DNA of 64,000 nucleotides. It comes from DASZJY01 sp036260255 (GTDB lineage: Bacteria > Actinomycetota > Acidimicrobiia > Acidimicrobiales > AC-14). Below, one piece after another: positions 33,427 through 43,575 of the stretch. Within the stretch, counting starts at the first letter, position 1. Each line of letters starts with the position of its first letter. The stretch covers positions 1 to 64,000 of the forward strand of contig DATAAF010000084.1 of NCBI GenBank assembly GCA_036260255.1, given 5' to 3'. The notes under the pieces are model-generated. The model was not told the DNA's origin. It searched no databases and saw only the letters and a list, made by a program, of their open reading frames with translations. Position numbers and translations under genes: made by a program.

Positions 33427-34050
33427 GTGCCGACCAGCCTCCTCCTCGTCCGCCACGGTCAGTCCACGTGGAACGCCGAGAGCCGGTGGCAGGGATGGTC
33501 CGACCCGCCGCTGTCCGACCTCGGGCGGAGCCAGGCGGAGGACGCCGCCGGTGACCTCCGACACCTCGACGTCACGGGGCTGGCCTCCTCCGACCTGGTA
33601 AGGGCGCGGGCCACGGCCGAGATCCTCGCCACCGCCCTCGGTCTCGGGCCCCCGGTCATCGACGCCGACCTCCGCGAGTACGACGTGGGCGACTGGGAGG
33701 GCCTCACCCGCCCCGAGATCGAGCGGGGATGGCCCGACCAGCTGGCGTCGTGGCGCGAGGGCCGGCTCCTGGCGACGCCCGGAGGCGAGACCCGGGCCCA
33801 TTTCGTGACCCGGGTCGTGAACGCCCTGGCCCGGTTGAGTGGCCGGCCCGACCTCGGCGACACCGTCCTCGTGGTGACCCACGGCGGGGTGATCCGCGCC
33901 GCCGAGCAGGTCAGCGGGGCCGAGCGGTCACCGGTCATAGGGAACCTGGGGGGGCGCTGGTTCACCGTCGACTCCGACGGCCGCCTCGCCGCGGGCGAGG
34001 TGGTCGACCTGCTCGATCCCGAACGGCGGACGATGTCCCCGTCGATGTAA
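33427..34050 (+). CDS. Histidine phosphatase family protein
   Basis: A 207-residue phosphoglycerate-mutase-like phosphatase. The catalytic LLLVRHGQSTWN holds the phosphorylated His, and the second His is in LVVTHGGVIRAA; the acid loop is REYDVGDWEGL. Such enzymes act on small phosphate esters (for example alpha-ribazole or sugar phosphates); the substrate is unknown here. It diverges from purA. Confidence 0.9.
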   Translation: MPTSLLLVRHGQSTWNAESRWQGWSDPPLSDLGRSQAEDAAGDLRHLDVTGLASSDLVRARATAEILATALGLGPPVIDADLREYDVGDWEGLTRPEIERGWPDQLASWREGRLLATPGGETRAHFVTRVVNALARLSGRPDLGDTVLVVTHGGVIRAAEQVSGAERSPVIGNLGGRWFTVDSDGRLAAGEVVDLLDPERRTMSPSM

Positions 34051-34102
34051 GGGTTCTCCCCGGGCAGGTGTAACGAGGCCGCGCCGGCGGCGACTGGTAG
34101 GC

Positions 34103-34615
34103 ATGCGCCTACCGATCAGGTCCAGCAGAGGGTGGGCGGGCGCCGCCCTCGCCGTCCTCGCCCTCGTCGTGGCGGTGGCCGCCGTCGCCGGCGGTCCGGC
34201 CTCAGCCGTCTCCGAGGTGGTCGCCGGGAAGTTCGACACCCGGGTCGTGATCGGGGGGGAGGACTGCGACGCCCCGTCCGGCATCTGCGCCATCGGGACG
34301 ACCACCGGCAACCTCAAGGGGAGCTTCACCCTCCGCGTCGCCGAGGTCATCCCGACCAACGACTCGCCGCTCACGGGCGTCCTGCTGTTCACCGGCGACG
34401 GGACCGTCGAGACGAAGGAGGGGACGCTGCGGTGCAAGAACACCGGGGCCCTCCAGACCACCGGCGCAGGCATCCTGACCAGCCTCTGCGTGGTGACGGG
34501 TGACGGCACCGGCGCGTGGGCCGGGGCCTCGGGGCACTTCCAGGTGGACGGCGCCGTCGACCTCCCCGCCGCCCGCGCCACCGGCAGCTACTCCGGCAAC
34601 ATCTTCCGCCAGTAG
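34103..34615 (+). CDS. Secreted protein, unknown function
   Basis: A 170-residue protein with a Sec signal peptide (residues 1 to about 35, hydrophobic AALAVLALVVAVAAVAGG then ASA). The mature part is rich in Gly, Thr and strand-like segments (GNLKGSFTLRVAEV, then GVLLFTGDGTVETKEG and a second TGDGTGAWAGASGHFQ), which suggests a small beta-barrel such as the allene-oxide-cyclase/dirigent-like fold. Three Cys residues may form disulfides. The fold is a guess from the pattern; no active site is visible. Confidence 0.65.
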   Translation: MRLPIRSSRGWAGAALAVLALVVAVAAVAGGPASAVSEVVAGKFDTRVVIGGEDCDAPSGICAIGTTTGNLKGSFTLRVAEVIPTNDSPLTGVLLFTGDGTVETKEGTLRCKNTGALQTTGAGILTSLCVVTGDGTGAWAGASGHFQVDGAVDLPAARATGSYSGNIFRQ

Positions 34616-34637
34616 GGAGGCCGGGGGCTGCCAGCGG

Positions 34638-36260
34638 TCAGGGGTCGGCCACCCGCTCGACGCGGGACGCGCTGACGACGGCGAGCCACGCCAGCGCCAC
34701 GCCGCACCCGGCCACCACGCCCCAGACGAGCCACCCGCCCCAGGGGTCCCAGCGGGCGGGGTACTCCCGGCCGAAGACGGCGCTGTGCTGGTAGTAGCGG
34801 GCGTTGGCGACCCACGCCAGGGCGTGCACCGTCGCCGCCGCGCCGATCCCGCCGGCAAGCACCTGTGAGGCGCGGCTCCGCAGGACCGACGCCACCCGGT
34901 CGGAGTGCCCGCCGACGATCTCGCCGGCGACGAGGGGCAGTGCCACGAGCAGGGGAAGGACGTACCGGCCCTGCATCTTGAAGGCGACCGAGGTGGGCCG
35001 GATCACCGCCGCGTAGAAGGCGACCGCTCCGACCACCTCCAACACCAGCAGGCCGGCAAGGGCGCGGCGCTCGCCGGTCGACCCGACGACCAAGGCCAGG
35101 ACCACCAGCCCGCCGACGAGCGCCCCCCACACCGCGTAGAGCGGCCACGGCAGGTCCACGTCGAACCACCCGAACGAACCGACGGCATGCGCCAGCACGG
35201 CGGGGACCTGGCGGAGCCCGGGCCAGATGCCGCTCGCCACGGTCGAGGCGTCCAACGGGGGCTTGGGCTCGACGACCACCCTCCAGACGACGGTGGCGGC
35301 GGTGGCGGCGGCGGCCAGGGCGGCGGTGACCTTGGCGGCCCGCCGGTGCGCACGGACCACGGCCAAGACGAGACGGGGCCCCCGCAGGACCACGACGATG
35401 GCGGCCAGGACGGCGAGCCACACCGGGCCCACCGAGCGGGTGCCGGCCAGGACCACCGCGCTGGCGGCGAGGGCCGTCCACGCCACCGCCGGACGCGCCG
35501 GCCCGGCTCCGCTGGTGAGGGCGAAGGCGGCGGCCAGGAGGGAGATCGAGGCCGCCACCTCGGGACCGCTGGCCGCCAGCTCGGCCATGAGGAACACCAC
35601 CATGGGCGAGACGGCGAGGGCCAGGCCGGCCAGGCGGGCCAGGCCGGCCAGGTGGGCCAGGTCGTTCACACCGGCCAGGCGGGTCGAGCCGACGCCCCGA
35701 CCGTCGTCGCCCAGCAGGTACCCGGCGCCGATCACCAGCGCCAGGCAAAGGAGCGCCAGCGCCACCCGGCCGACCATCAGCAGGGCCTCGGTGTCGCCGC
35801 CGAAGGCCTCGGCGACCCTCATGGGGACGGCGGGGAGGGCATAGACGAACGGCGGGTAGGTGCCGACGTACGTGACCTCCTGGTCGGCCCGCAGCGGCCG
35901 GTCGACGACGCTGGGCGGCAGGCGCGGGCACCGACCCCCTACGGGGAGCCGGAAGGCGTGGCAGCCCTGCACGCCGGGCGGGACTGTCACCGCCCGCGAC
36001 GTCCGGTTCAGCCAGGCCAGCATCGACGGCGTGTTGGCCGGCACCTTGAGGTAGCCGGCCGGCTCTCCGATGACGTCGAGGTGCGCCAGCCCCACCGCCT
36101 TGCGGTAGTGGGCGGGCTCGTCGACCGACATGCCGGGGGGGTTGCCGCCGACCCACGCGAGGGCCATGAACGAGAGGGCCGCCGCCAGCAGAAGCCCGGC
36201 GGCCGGCCTCGGCCAACGCCGGCCCGAGCGGCCGGGCCGGGCCCGCAGGTCCAGATCCAT
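34638..36260 (-). CDS. DUF2142 family membrane protein
   Basis: A 540-residue protein with about eleven membrane segments. The early loop after helix 1, GNPPGMSVDEPAHYRKAVGL, is characteristic of DUF2142, whose members resemble GT-C glycosyltransferases with acidic residues in the first outer loop. A role in cell-surface glycan or glycolipid synthesis is inferred. The start at 36260 is the ATG nearest the first helix; longer in-frame starts exist. It converges on the secreted protein gene and diverges from gltB. Confidence 0.78.
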   Translation of the reverse strand: MDLDLRARPGRSGRRWPRPAAGLLLAAALSFMALAWVGGNPPGMSVDEPAHYRKAVGLAHLDVIGEPAGYLKVPANTPSMLAWLNRTSRAVTVPPGVQGCHAFRLPVGGRCPRLPPSVVDRPLRADQEVTYVGTYPPFVYALPAVPMRVAEAFGGDTEALLMVGRVALALLCLALVIGAGYLLGDDGRGVGSTRLAGVNDLAHLAGLARLAGLALAVSPMVVFLMAELAASGPEVAASISLLAAAFALTSGAGPARPAVAWTALAASAVVLAGTRSVGPVWLAVLAAIVVVLRGPRLVLAVVRAHRRAAKVTAALAAAATAATVVWRVVVEPKPPLDASTVASGIWPGLRQVPAVLAHAVGSFGWFDVDLPWPLYAVWGALVGGLVVLALVVGSTGERRALAGLLVLEVVGAVAFYAAVIRPTSVAFKMQGRYVLPLLVALPLVAGEIVGGHSDRVASVLRSRASQVLAGGIGAAATVHALAWVANARYYQHSAVFGREYPARWDPWGGWLVWGVVAGCGVALAWLAVVSASRVERVADP

Positions 36261-36327
36261 GGCCGGCAAGTGTCGCGCCGGCGGCGCGTCGTAACATGGG
36301 GGCTCGCGGCGCACACCCGAGGGAAAC

Positions 36328-39300
36328 ATGAGGGACCTAGCGTCGCCGACGACCGCCACCGGCGGCGCGACGAGGAGGATGGCGATCGGTCGGTCCCCAT
36401 CGGCTGGGCTGTACGACCCAACCTTCGAGCACGACGGGTGCGGCGTGGCCTCGGTGGCCCACCTGTCGGGAGAGCCGTCGCACGAGACCGTCCGGCGGGC
36501 TCTGGTCGCCCTCGTGAACATGAGCCACCGCGGGGCCGAGGGTGCCGACGCCCACACCGGCGACGGCGCCGGCATCCTGCTCCAGCTCCCCGACGACCTG
36601 TTCCGGGCCGAGGTCGAGGCCCTCCCGCCGACAGGGCGGTACGGGGTGGCCACCTGCTTCCTGCCCCGTGACCGCGCCCGGCGGGAGGCGGTGGAACGGG
36701 CGCTGACCGGCGCGGTCGAGGGCGAGGGCCAGCGGGTCGTCGCCTGGCGCGACGTGCCCGTCGACGCCCGCCACCTGGGTGAGGCCGCCCGCCGGCGCGC
36801 GCCGGTGATCCGCCAGCTCTTCGTCGGGGCGGCCGACGGCCTCGACGAGGACGCCTTCGAGCGCAAACTCTACGTCATCCGCCGCACCGCCGAGAAGGGG
36901 GGCGGGGCCGACCTGGTCGTGCCCAGCTTCTCGTCACGCACCGTCGTCTACAAGGGCATGCTCGTCGCCCACCAGCTGGCCCGCTTCTACCCCGACCTCA
37001 CCGACGACCGCTGCCGCTCGGCCCTCGCCCTGGTCCATTCCCGGTTCTCGACCAACACCATGCCGAGCTGGGAGCTGGCCCATCCCTACCGGCTGCTGGC
37101 CCACAACGGCGAGGTCAACACCCTGCTCGGCAACGTCAACTGGATGCGGGCCCGCCAGTCGTGGCTGGCGTCCGAGCTGTTCGGCGACGACCTGGCCAAG
37201 GTGCTCCCCGTGCCGGCCGACCCCGACGGGTCCGACTCCGCCATCCTCGACAACGTCCTCGAGCTGCTGACGCTCGCGGGACGGTCGCTGCCCCACGCGG
37301 TGATGATGATGATCCCCGAGGCCTACGAGGGGCGCGGCGACCTCCCCCGCGAGCTCCGCGACTTCTTCGCCTTCCACTCGTTCCTCATGGAGCCCTGGGA
37401 CGGGCCGGCGTCGGTGAGCTTCACCGACGGGCGGGTCATCGGCGCCACCCTCGACCGCAACGGCCTCCGCCCCGGTCGGTGGGTCGTCACCGACGACGGG
37501 TGGGTCGTCGTCTCGTCGGAGGCCGGTGCCCTCCCCGTCGACCCCGCCACCGTGGTGCGCAAGGGCCGGCTCCGTCCCGGGAAGCTGTTCGTCGTCGACG
37601 TGGAGTCGGGCAAGGTCTCGGCCGACGGGGAGGCCGAGCTGTTCATCGCCCGCCGGCGGCCCTACGGGCGCTGGCTCGACGACGGGGTCGTCCGCCTGGA
37701 CGACCTCCCGCCCGCGACGGAACGGCCCGAGCGGCCAGACCTCCCCCTGCTCGAGCGCCAGCTGGCCTTCGGGTACACCCGCGAGGACATCGAGGTCGTC
37801 GTCGGCCCCATGGTCGACGCGGCCAAGGAGCCGACCGGCTCCATGGGCGACGACGCCGCCCTGGCCGTGCTCTCCGACCAGCGACCGCCCCTGTTCCGCT
37901 ACTTCAAGCAGCGCTTCGCCCAGGTGACCAACCCCGCCATCGACCCGGAGCGGGAGACCATCGTCATGAGCCTCACCAGCCGGCTGGGGCCCATGGGCAA
38001 CCTCCTGGACGAGAGCGCCGACCAGGCGCGCGCCGTGGTCCTTCCCGAGCCGGTGCTCACCGACGACCAGCTCGCCCGCCTGCGATGCCTCTCCGCTCGG
38101 GGGCTGCACGCCGCCACCGTCGACTGCACCTGGCCGGTCGGCGAGGGCGCCGACGGCCTGCCCGGCGCCCTGGAGCGCATCTGCGCCGAGGCGGCCGACG
38201 CGGTGACCGGTGGGGCGGGCATCGTCGTGCTCTCCGACCGGGCCACCGGTCCCGAGCGGGTGCCGGTTCCGGCGCTCCTCGCCACCGCCGCGGTCCACCA
38301 CCACCTCGTGCGCAGGGGGTGCCGGTTGGGCGCCGGCCTGGTCGTCGAGTCGGGGGAGCCACGAGACGTCCACCACGTCGCCTGCCTGATCGGGTATGGC
38401 GCCGGGGCCGTCAACCCCTACCTGATGCTGGAGACCGTGCGCGACCTGGCGGCGGCCGGCGTCCTCGACGACGGCGTCGGCCCGGGGGATGCCGACCAGC
38501 GGGCGCTGAAGGCCCTTGCCAAGGGCCTGCTCAAGATCATCTCCAAGATGGGCATCTCCACCATCCAGTCGTATTGCGGGGCCCAGATCTTCGAGGCAGT
38601 GGGCCTCGACCGCGAGCTGGTCGACGCCCACTTCGTCGGGACGCCGTCGCGCATCGGCGGCGTCGGGCCCGGCGTGCTGGCGACCGAGGCCCTCGACCGC
38701 CACCGGCGCGCCTGGCCGAGGGGGCAGGGGCGGCTCCCGGACGGGGGCGTGCTGGCCTGGCGCCGCGACGGCGAGCGCCACATCTGGAACCCCACGACCG
38801 TCACCCTCCTGCAGGACGCCGTCCGCAACGGCGGTGGTCCGGCCGCCTTTCGGGAGTACGCCCGGGCGGTCGACGAGGAGGCTGCCCGCCGCTGCACCCT
38901 CCGCGGCCTGCTGACGCTGCGCACCGCCGAGCGGCCGCTCCCCCTCGACGTCGTGGAGCCCGCCGCGGAGATCGTGCGCCACTTCGCCACCGGGGCGATG
39001 AGCCTGGGCTCCATCTCGCCCGAGGCCCACGAGACGCTGGCGGTGGCGATCAACCGGATCGGCGCCAAGTCGAACACCGGCGAGGGCGGCGAGGACCCCC
39101 GACGGTGGGTGCCCGACCCGAACGGCGACTCCCGGCGCTCGGCCATCAAGCAGGTGGCGTCGGCCCGCTTCGGCGTGACCATCGCCTACCTGGTCGAGGC
39201 CGACGAGCTCCAGATCAAGATCTGCCAGGGGTCGAAGCCGGGCGAGGGCGGTCAGCTGCCCGGGCACAAGGTGAGCGAGTACATCGCCCGTCTGCGCCAC

Positions 39301-40944
39301 TCCACGCCCGGGGTCGAGCTGATCTCGCCGCCCCCACACCACGACATCTACTCCATCGAGGACCTCAAGCAGCTGATCTACGACCTGCGCTGCGCCAACC
39401 CGTCCGCCCGCGTCTCGGTGAAGCTCGCCGCCGAGGTGGGCGTGGGCACGGTGGCGGCGGGCGTGGCCAAGGCGGGGGCCGACCACGTCGTCATCGCCGG
39501 CCACGACGGCGGCACCGGCGCGTCGCCCGTCTCGTCGATCACCTCGGCGGGCGTCCCCTGGGAGCTGGGGCTGGCGGAGACGCAGCAGGTGCTGGTCGAG
39601 AACGATCTGCGGTCGCGCATCACCGTGCAGGCGGACGGGCAGATGAAGACGGGACGCGATGTGGTGGTGGCGGCCCTGCTGGGTGCCGAGGAGATGGGCT
39701 TCTCCACCGCGCCGCTCATCGCCACCGGCTGCATCATGATGCGGGTCTGCCACCTCAACACCTGCCCGGTGGGCATCGCCACGCAGGACGAGGAGCTGCG
39801 GCGCCGCTTCGACGGCACGCCCGACCACGTGGTCACCTTCTTCTTCCTGCTGGCCCAGGAGGTGCGGACGATCATGGCCAACCTGGGCGTGGCGTCCTTC
39901 GCCGACCTGGTCGGGCGGGCCGACCTGCTCGAGGCCGACGGCGCGGTGGACCACTGGAAGGCGCGCGGCGTCGACCTGTCCGACCTCCTGCTCGGCGCCC
40001 AGGCGCCGCCCGACGCGCCCCGGCGGCGCACCCGCGACCCCGAGCCCATCGTCGACTCCTTCGACGTCGACGTCATGTCCGCCGTGCGCCCCGCCATCGA
40101 CCACGGCGCCCGCGTCCATCTCGCCCGCCAGGTTCGCAACGTCCACCGCACCGTCGGCGGCCTGCTCTCCGGAGAGATCGCCCGGGCCCGGGGCGACAAG
40201 GGCCTGCCGGCGGGCACGATCCGGATGCACCTCGAGGGGTCGGCCGGCCAGAGCCTCGCCGCCTGGCTGGCCCCGGGCGTGGAGATCACCGTGCGGGGCG
40301 AGGCCAACGACTACGTGGGCAAGGGCCTGTCCGGCGGGGTGGTCGCCGTCCGCCCGCCGGAGACGGCCACCTTCGCCGCCGAGAAGAACGTGATCGCCGG
40401 CAACACCGTCCTCTACGGCGCCACCGCCGGCAAGGCGTTCTTCCGGGGGGTGGTCGGCGAGCGCTTCGCGGTGCGCAACTCGGGCGCACAGGCGGTGGCC
40501 GAGGGGGTGGGCGACCACGGCTGCGAGTACATGACGGGCGGCTGCGTGGTCGTCCTCGGTCCGACCGGGCGCAACTTCGCCGCCGGGATGAGCGGCGGCG
40601 AGGCGTACGTGCTCGACCCGGACGGGACGTTTGCCGACCGCTGCAACCTCGAGCTCGTCGACCTGGAGGACGTCGGGCCGGACGACGCCACCGCCCTGCG
40701 CTCGCTGGTCGAGGAGCACAGGGAGCGAACGGGGTCGACGGTCGCCGAGCGGGTGCTCGAGCACTGGGAGGAGACCCTTCCCCGGTTCACCAAGGTGATG
40801 CCCCGGGACTACAGGCGGGTGCTCGAGGAGCGGGCGGCCCGGGCGGCGGACGGCGGCGACGACGGCGCGCCGGCGGCGGGCACGAACGGACAGCGGGCCG
40901 GCAGCGAGGGCCCCGTCGCCGTCGGCGCCACGGCCGACGCCTGA
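36328..40944 (+). CDS. gltB: Glutamate synthase, large subunit
   Basis: A 1538-residue GOGAT alpha subunit that makes two glutamates from glutamine and 2-oxoglutarate. The N-terminal glutaminase nucleophile is Cys in FEHDGCGVASVAHL, implying removal of about 35 residues (ATG 36328 or 36379). The FMN domain has KICQGSKPGEGGQLPGHKV and GHDGGTGASPVSSI; the 3Fe-4S cluster Cys residues are in GCIMMRVCHLNTCPVGIAT. The C-terminal beta-helix has GGVVAVRPP and GGCVVVLGPTGRNFAAGM. gltD follows after 2 nt. Confidence 0.96.
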   Translation: MRDLASPTTATGGATRRMAIGRSPSAGLYDPTFEHDGCGVASVAHLSGEPSHETVRRALVALVNMSHRGAEGADAHTGDGAGILLQLPDDLFRAEVEALPPTGRYGVATCFLPRDRARREAVERALTGAVEGEGQRVVAWRDVPVDARHLGEAARRRAPVIRQLFVGAADGLDEDAFERKLYVIRRTAEKGGGADLVVPSFSSRTVVYKGMLVAHQLARFYPDLTDDRCRSALALVHSRFSTNTMPSWELAHPYRLLAHNGEVNTLLGNVNWMRARQSWLASELFGDDLAKVLPVPADPDGSDSAILDNVLELLTLAGRSLPHAVMMMIPEAYEGRGDLPRELRDFFAFHSFLMEPWDGPASVSFTDGRVIGATLDRNGLRPGRWVVTDDGWVVVSSEAGALPVDPATVVRKGRLRPGKLFVVDVESGKVSADGEAELFIARRRPYGRWLDDGVVRLDDLPPATERPERPDLPLLERQLAFGYTREDIEVVVGPMVDAAKEPTGSMGDDAALAVLSDQRPPLFRYFKQRFAQVTNPAIDPERETIVMSLTSRLGPMGNLLDESADQARAVVLPEPVLTDDQLARLRCLSARGLHAATVDCTWPVGEGADGLPGALERICAEAADAVTGGAGIVVLSDRATGPERVPVPALLATAAVHHHLVRRGCRLGAGLVVESGEPRDVHHVACLIGYGAGAVNPYLMLETVRDLAAAGVLDDGVGPGDADQRALKALAKGLLKIISKMGISTIQSYCGAQIFEAVGLDRELVDAHFVGTPSRIGGVGPGVLATEALDRHRRAWPRGQGRLPDGGVLAWRRDGERHIWNPTTVTLLQDAVRNGGGPAAFREYARAVDEEAARRCTLRGLLTLRTAERPLPLDVVEPAAEIVRHFATGAMSLGSISPEAHETLAVAINRIGAKSNTGEGGEDPRRWVPDPNGDSRRSAIKQVASARFGVTIAYLVEADELQIKICQGSKPGEGGQLPGHKVSEYIARLRHSTPGVELISPPPHHDIYSIEDLKQLIYDLRCANPSARVSVKLAAEVGVGTVAAGVAKAGADHVVIAGHDGGTGASPVSSITSAGVPWELGLAETQQVLVENDLRSRITVQADGQMKTGRDVVVAALLGAEEMGFSTAPLIATGCIMMRVCHLNTCPVGIATQDEELRRRFDGTPDHVVTFFFLLAQEVRTIMANLGVASFADLVGRADLLEADGAVDHWKARGVDLSDLLLGAQAPPDAPRRRTRDPEPIVDSFDVDVMSAVRPAIDHGARVHLARQVRNVHRTVGGLLSGEIARARGDKGLPAGTIRMHLEGSAGQSLAAWLAPGVEITVRGEANDYVGKGLSGGVVAVRPPETATFAAEKNVIAGNTVLYGATAGKAFFRGVVGERFAVRNSGAQAVAEGVGDHGCEYMTGGCVVVLGPTGRNFAAGMSGGEAYVLDPDGTFADRCNLELVDLEDVGPDDATALRSLVEEHRERTGSTVAERVLEHWEETLPRFTKVMPRDYRRVLEERAARAADGGDDGAPAAGTNGQRAGSEGPVAVGATADA

Positions 40945-40946
40945 CC

Positions 40947-42371
40947 GTGCCCGACCCCCGCGGCTTCCTCACCGTCGCCCGGGCGCCCAGCGCCGAGCGC
41001 GACCCCCGCCAGCGGGTGGCCGACCACCGCGAGGTGTTCACCCTCCTGCCGTGGGACGACGTGCGCGAGCAGGCCCGGCGCTGCATGGGCTGCGGCATCC
41101 CGTTCTGCCACCACGGCTGCCCGCTCGGCAACCTGATCCCCGAGTGGAACGACCTCGTGCGGGCGGGCCGCTGGCGGGAGGCCATCGACCGGCTCCACGC
41201 CACCAACAACTTCCCCGAGTTCACCGGCTACACCTGCCCGGCCCCGTGCGAGCCGGCCTGCGTGCTCGAGATCAACGACGACCCGGTCATGATCAAGCAG
41301 GTCGAGCTGGCCATCATCGAGCGGGCGTTCGAGGAGGGATGGGTGCAGCCGCGGCCTCCGGAGAGCCGCACGGGGAAGAAGGTGGCGGTGGTGGGCTCGG
41401 GGCCGGCCGGGCTGGCCGCCGCCGCCCAGCTCAACTACGCCGGCCATCACGTCGTCGTCTACGAGCGGGACGAGGCGGTGGGCGGCCTGCTGCGGTTCGG
41501 GATCCCCGACTTCAAGCTGGAGAAGCGGTTCGTCGAGCGCCGCGTCGCCATCCTGGCCGAGGAGGGCGTCGAGCTCCGCTGCGGGGTCGACGTCGGCGTC
41601 GACCTCCCCGTCGACGGCCTCCGGAACGAGCACGACGCGGTGGTGCTGGCGCTGGGCGCCCGGCTGCACCGGCCGCTCGACGTCCCCGGCGCCGACCTGG
41701 CGGGCGTCCACCGGGCCATGGAGTACCTCTACCAGCGCAACCGGGCGGTGGCCCGGGAGGAGGGTCGCTTCGCGCCCGAGCCGGAGGTGGCGATCACCGC
41801 CGCCGACAAGGACGTCGTGGTGGTGGGCGGGGGCGACACCGCCGCCGACTGCATCGCCAGCGCCCACCGCGAAGGGGCTCGCAGCGTCGTGCAGATGGAC
41901 CGCTACCCCCAGCCCACGGGCACCCGTCCCCGAGAGGTCACCGACTGGCCCCGCGTTCCCAAGCGGCTGCCCTCGACGTACGCCCTCGACGAGGGCGGGA
42001 CCCGCACGTGGAGCGAGGGCGTCCAGGCCCTGTCCGGCGACGGCGGGCACGTGACCGCGGTCCACGCCTGCAGGGTGAGCGGTCCCCCCGACTTCGACCC
42101 GGTCCCCGGCACCGAGACCACCCGACCCGCCGACCTGGTGCTGGTGGCCATCGGGTTCCTCCACGTGGAGCCCATGCCGTTGCTCGACGAGCTGGCGGTG
42201 GGACGGGACGACCAGGGCAACGTCGACGCCCCGCGCTTCGCCACCGCGGTGCCGGGCGTGTTCGCCGCCGGCGACGCCCGCCGGGGCCAGTCGCTGGTGG
42301 TGACCGCCATCGACGAGGGCCGCCGCTGCGCCACCGCCGTGGACACCTGGCTGAGGTCTGCCGACGCGTAG
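40947..42371 (+). CDS. gltD: Glutamate synthase, small subunit
   Basis: A 474-residue FAD and Fe-S subunit that feeds NADPH electrons to GltB. Cluster-binding Cys are in RRCMGCGIPFCHHGCPLGN and TCPAPCEPACVLE; the FAD motif is VAVVGSGPAGLAAAAQL and the NADPH motif VVVVGGGDTAADCI. The GTG at 40947 is the first start after the gltB stop and the two are co-transcribed. Confidence 0.96.
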   Translation: MPDPRGFLTVARAPSAERDPRQRVADHREVFTLLPWDDVREQARRCMGCGIPFCHHGCPLGNLIPEWNDLVRAGRWREAIDRLHATNNFPEFTGYTCPAPCEPACVLEINDDPVMIKQVELAIIERAFEEGWVQPRPPESRTGKKVAVVGSGPAGLAAAAQLNYAGHHVVVYERDEAVGGLLRFGIPDFKLEKRFVERRVAILAEEGVELRCGVDVGVDLPVDGLRNEHDAVVLALGARLHRPLDVPGADLAGVHRAMEYLYQRNRAVAREEGRFAPEPEVAITAADKDVVVVGGGDTAADCIASAHREGARSVVQMDRYPQPTGTRPREVTDWPRVPKRLPSTYALDEGGTRTWSEGVQALSGDGGHVTAVHACRVSGPPDFDPVPGTETTRPADLVLVAIGFLHVEPMPLLDELAVGRDDQGNVDAPRFATAVPGVFAAGDARRGQSLVVTAIDEGRRCATAVDTWLRSADA

Positions 42372-42440
42372 CCCCGACAGAGGCGACGCAGTACGATCCG
42401 CGCCGCAACGAAGTAGCGCTTGGGGACGCGGGAGGCTTCG

Positions 42441-43544
42441 ATGAGGCGATTTGCGACCGTCTGGCTGGTCGTCGGGACGTTGATCCTGAGCGGATGCGGC
42501 GGTGGCGACGAGGAGACGGCGCCCACCACGACCGCGCCCCCGAAGATGACCTCCAGAGAGGTGTTCGAGGCCGCCCGCCCGAGCACCGTCGCCCTGTTCG
42601 CCAAGCAGGGCGAGGAGGACGTCGGCGGCACCGGGGTCATCTTCGACGCCGTCAAGGGCCTCATCCTCACCAACGCCCACGTTGTATCGGGCACCGCCGC
42701 CCTCAAGGCGAGAGTCAACGACCAGCAGGAGATCCCGGCGCGGATCCTGGCCACCGCGCCGTGCGAGGACCTCGCGGTCGTGCAGCTGACCACCGTCCCG
42801 CCGGGGCTCAAGGCCGTCCCCTTCGGCTCGAGCGCGGCGGTGCAGAACCAGGACGAGGTGGTCGCTTTGGGCTACCCGGCGTCGTTCTCGAACCCGGCCG
42901 AGCAGAAGCTCGTGTCCACCTCGGGCACCGTGCAGTCCCCGAACGTGGCCGCCGAGCCCGACCCCTCCCTGCCCAGGTTCCCGGCCGCCATCCAGCACTC
43001 GGCCACCATCAACCCGGGCAACTCCGGGGGGCCGCTCCTCAACGATCGGGCCGAGCTCATCGGCATCAACACGCTCCGCAACATCGGCACGCGCCAGCAG
43101 CCGATCCAGGGGCAGTACTACGCCATCGCCATCGACCACATCAAGCCGTTGCTGCCCGAGCTGACCGCCGGCAGGAGCCAGGCCGACCCGGGCTGGAACA
43201 TCGCCCCCTTCTCCCAGGTGCCGTTGGCCGACGTCTTCGAGGCCACCGGGTACGGCACCCGGGCGGAGGGCGTGGAAGCCGACCGGCTCCTCGCCGCCAA
43301 CGACATCGACGGGCTGTTCGTCTTCGGGGCCACTCCCGACTCCCCCGCGGACGAGGCCAACATCGAGCTGGGTGACCTCATCGAGCGGATCAACAACGTG
43401 CCTGTGACCACGGTGAAGGCCGTCTGCGAGATCCTGCAGTCGGCGTCGCCCGGGCAGACGCTCGAGGTGAGGGGCCGCTACCTCACCAACGAGGGCCCCC
43501 AGCAGGACTTCGGCGACCCCTGGCGGACGGAGCTGACGCTGTAG
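42441..43544 (+). CDS. HtrA-like trypsin-family protease lipoprotein with PDZ domain
   Basis: A 367-residue protein. The signal peptide ends in lipobox LSGC, so it is tethered outside the membrane. The catalytic triad is His80 (TNAHVV), Asp110 (EDLAVVQL) and Ser195 (GNSGGPL). A C-terminal PDZ-like domain (about 265-350) contains SPADEANIELGDLIERINN. Such proteases handle misfolded or regulatory envelope proteins. The ATG at 42441 has GGGAGG about 5 nt upstream. TACGAT near 42390 may be its -10. Confidence 0.88.
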   Translation: MRRFATVWLVVGTLILSGCGGGDEETAPTTTAPPKMTSREVFEAARPSTVALFAKQGEEDVGGTGVIFDAVKGLILTNAHVVSGTAALKARVNDQQEIPARILATAPCEDLAVVQLTTVPPGLKAVPFGSSAAVQNQDEVVALGYPASFSNPAEQKLVSTSGTVQSPNVAAEPDPSLPRFPAAIQHSATINPGNSGGPLLNDRAELIGINTLRNIGTRQQPIQGQYYAIAIDHIKPLLPELTAGRSQADPGWNIAPFSQVPLADVFEATGYGTRAEGVEADRLLAANDIDGLFVFGATPDSPADEANIELGDLIERINNVPVTTVKAVCEILQSASPGQTLEVRGRYLTNEGPQQDFGDPWRTELTL

Positions 43545-43550
43545 GGACTT

Positions 43551-43569
43551 GGCCTGGCCCTGACAGGCC
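43551..43569. terminator. Small hairpin between convergent genes
   Basis: GGCCTG-N7-CAGGCC lies between the HtrA-like gene and the convergent gene ending at 43576. The stem is only 6 bp and there is no T-run. Confidence 0.3.
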
Positions 43570-43575
43570 CGCCGC

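Noticed and set aside
36934..40764. A 1276-codon open frame antisense to gltB
   Set aside because: Long antisense frames are expected in DNA this GC-rich. The translation is repetitive in Gly, His, Val and Asp with no family features, while the plus strand encodes a textbook GltB.
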